A stretch of DNA of 33,467 nt from SAR202 cluster bacterium. GTDB lineage: Bacteria; Chloroflexota; Dehalococcoidia; Lucifugimonadales; VGZR01. The stretch covers positions 1 through 33,467 of the forward strand of contig VGZR01000021.1 in assembly GCA_016872515.1 (NCBI GenBank), written 5' to 3'. This document shows positions 31,613 through 33,467 of the stretch, in pieces. The position numbers were made by a program, and so were the translations under genes. How positions within the stretch are numbered: the stretch's first letter is position 1; each line of letters starts with the position of its first letter. Below the pieces are notes generated by a model. The model was not told where the DNA came from and made no database searches. It saw only the letters and a program-made list of their open reading frames with translations.

Positions 31613-32596
31613 TTACCAGGATGGTTCGGTGTCCTCGGCGTCGTTGTTGGTCAGGCGAACTTGGCCCTTGCCGTCGGCGTTCATCACGAAGAGGTCGGCG
31701 TCGTTGTCCAAGTACGATACGAAGGCGATCTGCCGGCCGTCGGGCGACCAGACGGGCTTCTCGTCCCGCACCTGGTTGAAGGTGAGCCGCGTCTGCTTGC
31801 GGTTTCCCACCTCAGCAACGTAAATCTCGGCGTTGCCATCCTGCTCCGACACAAACACAAGCTGCTTTCCGCTGGGCGACCATGACAGGTCGTACTCAGG
31901 CGCTGGCGTCTCGGTCACTCGAACGACGCCGGAACCATCGGCGTTCATCACGTACACTTCATCGTTCCCGTCCCGCTTCGACAGGAATGCGATCTGCTTC
32001 GAGTCCGGTGACCACACCGGGCGTCGGTCTGGCGCTTCGGTCAGCCGGAACTCGTTCACTCCATCGGGGTTGCGGACATAGATACCCTGCCCCGCGCCAT
32101 CGTGGACAGCGAACACCACCGTCTCGCCGTCCGGCGACCAGCCGCCCACCTCGTCCCCGCTTATGTTCGTAAGCAAGGACTGATCGCCACCGTCGGCTCC
32201 CACGATGTAAACACGCGGCTCGCTCGAGCCTTCGTCGAGGTAGGCGAGGCGGTTGCTGCCCGGCGCCCATCGTGGGTCGCGGTAGCGTCCCTGCGACTGT
32301 GTGACTGACGCCTTCGTCTCGCCGATGCGGTCTGCGACCATGACCCCTTGGCCGTTGCCGGACGTCGCAACATAAGCGACGGAGCGGCGGTTAGGCGAGA
32401 CCACGGGGGAATGGTCGTCTTCGGGCGAGTTGCTGATATTGCGGACATGGCCATTTCGGGGGTCAACGGCGTAGATGTCGAAGTTCGCGTCGCGGTCGCT
32501 GGCGAAGTAGATAGAGCCTCCGCTTGAACTGGAGCCACATGCGCCAAGCGCCAGTAGCAAGGCTACGGCACAGGCCCAACCAGCTTTCGTGCCCAT
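31613..32596 (-). CDS. TolB-like (PD40) beta-propeller lipoprotein
   Basis: This is a secreted lipoprotein of about 327 aa. From the ATG at 32596 the sequence opens with a short basic region, a hydrophobic core (WACAVALLLALG) and the lipobox LGAC, followed by a Ser/Gly linker. Six to seven WD40-like PD40 repeats then follow, each with an SPDG/SPNR-type turn and a strand such as KQIAFLS, RQIAFVS or KQLVFVS and a following (D/E)xYVxxADG strand. This is the propeller of TolB and DPP-IV N-terminal domains. There is no peptidase domain. An upstream ATG at 32644 would add 16 residues, and the later start is preferred because it gives a normal signal peptide. A general binding role at the cell surface is likely, with partner unknown. 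Confidence 0.82.
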   Translation of the reverse strand: MGTKAGWACAVALLLALGACGSSSSGGSIYFASDRDANFDIYAVDPRNGHVRNISNSPEDDHSPVVSPNRRSVAYVATSGNGQGVMVADRIGETKASVTQSQGRYRDPRWAPGSNRLAYLDEGSSEPRVYIVGADGGDQSLLTNISGDEVGGWSPDGETVVFAVHDGAGQGIYVRNPDGVNEFRLTEAPDRRPVWSPDSKQIAFLSKRDGNDEVYVMNADGSGVVRVTETPAPEYDLSWSPSGKQLVFVSEQDGNAEIYVAEVGNRKQTRLTFNQVRDEKPVWSPDGRQIAFVSYLDNDADLFVMNADGKGQVRLTNNDAEDTEPSW

Positions 32597-32652
32597 CTCG
32601 TTGCCGGTAGGTGTATGGGAAAAGAACCCCTTACCCTCAGTCATATCCGTCC

Positions 32653-32664
32653 CATGCTAGCATG
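32653..32664. promoter_or_regulatory. 12-nt perfect palindrome in a divergent intergenic region
   Basis: CATGCTAGCATG reads the same on both strands. It lies between the divergent propeller lipoprotein and PAS sensor genes. TAGCAT, the same -10 sequence as in the amidase promoter, occurs on both strands within it. It could be an operator or a -10 region for the lipoprotein gene, but no convincing -35 box accompanies it. Confidence 0.3.
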
Positions 32665-32816
32665 CACTTCACCAGCGCCTTCAAGACGATTTTGGGCCAT
32701 CTTCGAGCGACTCATTCCGGTTGACGGTTGGCGAGGTCGGTGCTACACCCGCCCCGTTCAGCCCTTCGCCAAGCCGTACGTCGGCGTCGAAACCACCGGC
32801 ACGGAGCGTCGCGTTC

Positions 32817-33467
32817 ATGCGGTCTAGAATCTTTGGGGGCAACCTCCTCGTCCAGTTCTCCCTCACCAGCTTTGTCATCATGGCCGTATTGGCTGCGGTG
32901 CTCTCGGTTGTCGTTGGTGAGGTTGGCAGCCGTAGCAACGAAGACCTGCAGGGGCGACCAGCCGCCATCGTCGAAAGCAGCGCGGGGTCGGTCGAAGAGG
33001 CTGCGATGCCCCGATTGGGTGGCGAAGCCGGCCTGGTGCGCTGGGTGATTGTCGGCGCCATCGGTGGCAGTTTTCTTTATCTGTATCTCACGCTGGTGTA
33101 CATGGTCTGGGAGGGCTGGCGCACCATCCGTAATCAACAACAGCAGCTCGAGCAGACCAATGCGGCCATCGGCCGGGAGCAACGCACGCTCGAAGCGACC
33201 CAGGAGAGCATCACTGATGGCCTGGTTGTGGTGGACCACGAGGCGCGCATCAGGTACTGCAACCAGGCCGACGCGAAGCTGCTGGGCGCCGAGTCGGATC
33301 AGGTCCTGGGCCGCGTTGCATCCGAGTTTTCCCAGGAGAGGGCAACGCTTCTGGGATCACCCAAGCAGGCCGATGCCCTGGGCCGACTAGTCATCGGCAG
33401 CTCACAGCCGCCCGAGACAATGGATATCATCGTTATCTCACCACAGCGACGAAACCTTGAGGTTGCA
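32817..33467 (+). CDS. membrane-bound PAS-domain sensor protein, 5' part
   Basis: An open frame runs from the ATG at 32817 past the right edge (217 residues visible, no stop). The protein opens MRSRIFGGNLLVQFSLT, with a first transmembrane helix (about 9-33), an extracytoplasmic loop of about 45 residues, and a second helix (about 81-105, LVRWVIVGAIGGSFLYLY). A Gln/Glu-rich coiled coil (RNQQQQLEQTNAAIGREQRTLEATQES) follows. A PAS domain then begins with ITDGLVVVDHEARIRYCNQADAKLLG. This layout is typical of sensor histidine kinases or diguanylate cyclases, and the output domain lies beyond the window. CGGAG about 10 nt upstream supports the start. The gene is divergent from the TolB-like lipoprotein. 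Confidence 0.8.
   Translation, partial: MRSRIFGGNLLVQFSLTSFVIMAVLAAVLSVVVGEVGSRSNEDLQGRPAAIVESSAGSVEEAAMPRLGGEAGLVRWVIVGAIGGSFLYLYLTLVYMVWEGWRTIRNQQQQLEQTNAAIGREQRTLEATQESITDGLVVVDHEARIRYCNQADAKLLGAESDQVLGRVASEFSQERATLLGSPKQADALGRLVIGSSQPPETMDIIVISPQRRNLEVA

Overview
This is a bacterial chromosome fragment, GC-rich by eye, with tightly packed genes, many GTG and TTG starts and frequent 4-nt start/stop overlaps. Three features fit a Chloroflexota bacterium, possibly Dehalococcoidia or SAR202-like: an 11-subunit complex I operon without the NADH-oxidising module, paralogous amidases, and a folate/corrinoid-type C1 cluster. That placement is inference, because the window holds no rRNA or other marker gene. 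I saw no tRNA, rRNA, CRISPR array or intact transposase.

Left part (1-7.2 kb). A secreted Kelch-propeller lipoprotein has a good sigma-70 promoter and is followed by a MITE-like inverted-repeat element. Next come a 3-hydroxyisobutyrate-dehydrogenase-family oxidoreductase and the remains of a 2,2-dialkylglycine-decarboxylase-like class III aminotransferase, which has lost its middle, including the PLP lysine, and is frameshifted. On the minus strand, two tandem amidase-signature hydrolases and a SAM methyltransferase form an operon behind a TTGACA-N17-TAGCAT promoter.

C1 cluster and following genes (7.3-15.7 kb, plus strand). The order is a Virulence_fact-like small protein, a zinc homocysteine S-methyltransferase, an unrecognised 222-aa protein, an MtaA/UroD-like zinc methyltransferase, a 72-nt palindromic element, a MtrH/AcsE-type pterin-binding methyltransferase and a 90-aa four-cysteine protein. 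Together they suggest methyl transfer among a corrinoid, tetrahydrofolate and homocysteine, but no corrinoid protein or substrate-specific methyltransferase lies in the window. Downstream are a D-2-hydroxyacid dehydrogenase relative with an altered catalytic position, a DrrAB-type ABC exporter whose ATPase reading frame is broken by one base, and a HypE-like AIR-synthase-family protein.

Complex I (15.8-26.0 kb). nuoABCDHIJKLMN form one operon with a promoter before nuoA and a strong intrinsic terminator after nuoN. nuoE, nuoF and nuoG are absent, so the electron donor is unlikely to be NADH through the usual module unless those genes lie elsewhere.

Right part (26.1-33.5 kb). There is a PIG-L-type deacetylase, then an MFS exporter whose proposed start codon lies in a hairpin, then a strong terminator at the junction with minus-strand genes. 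The minus-strand genes are a cupin, a small unknown protein, proA and proB (proline synthesis) and a TolB-like propeller lipoprotein. A membrane-bound PAS sensor starts divergently and runs off the right edge.
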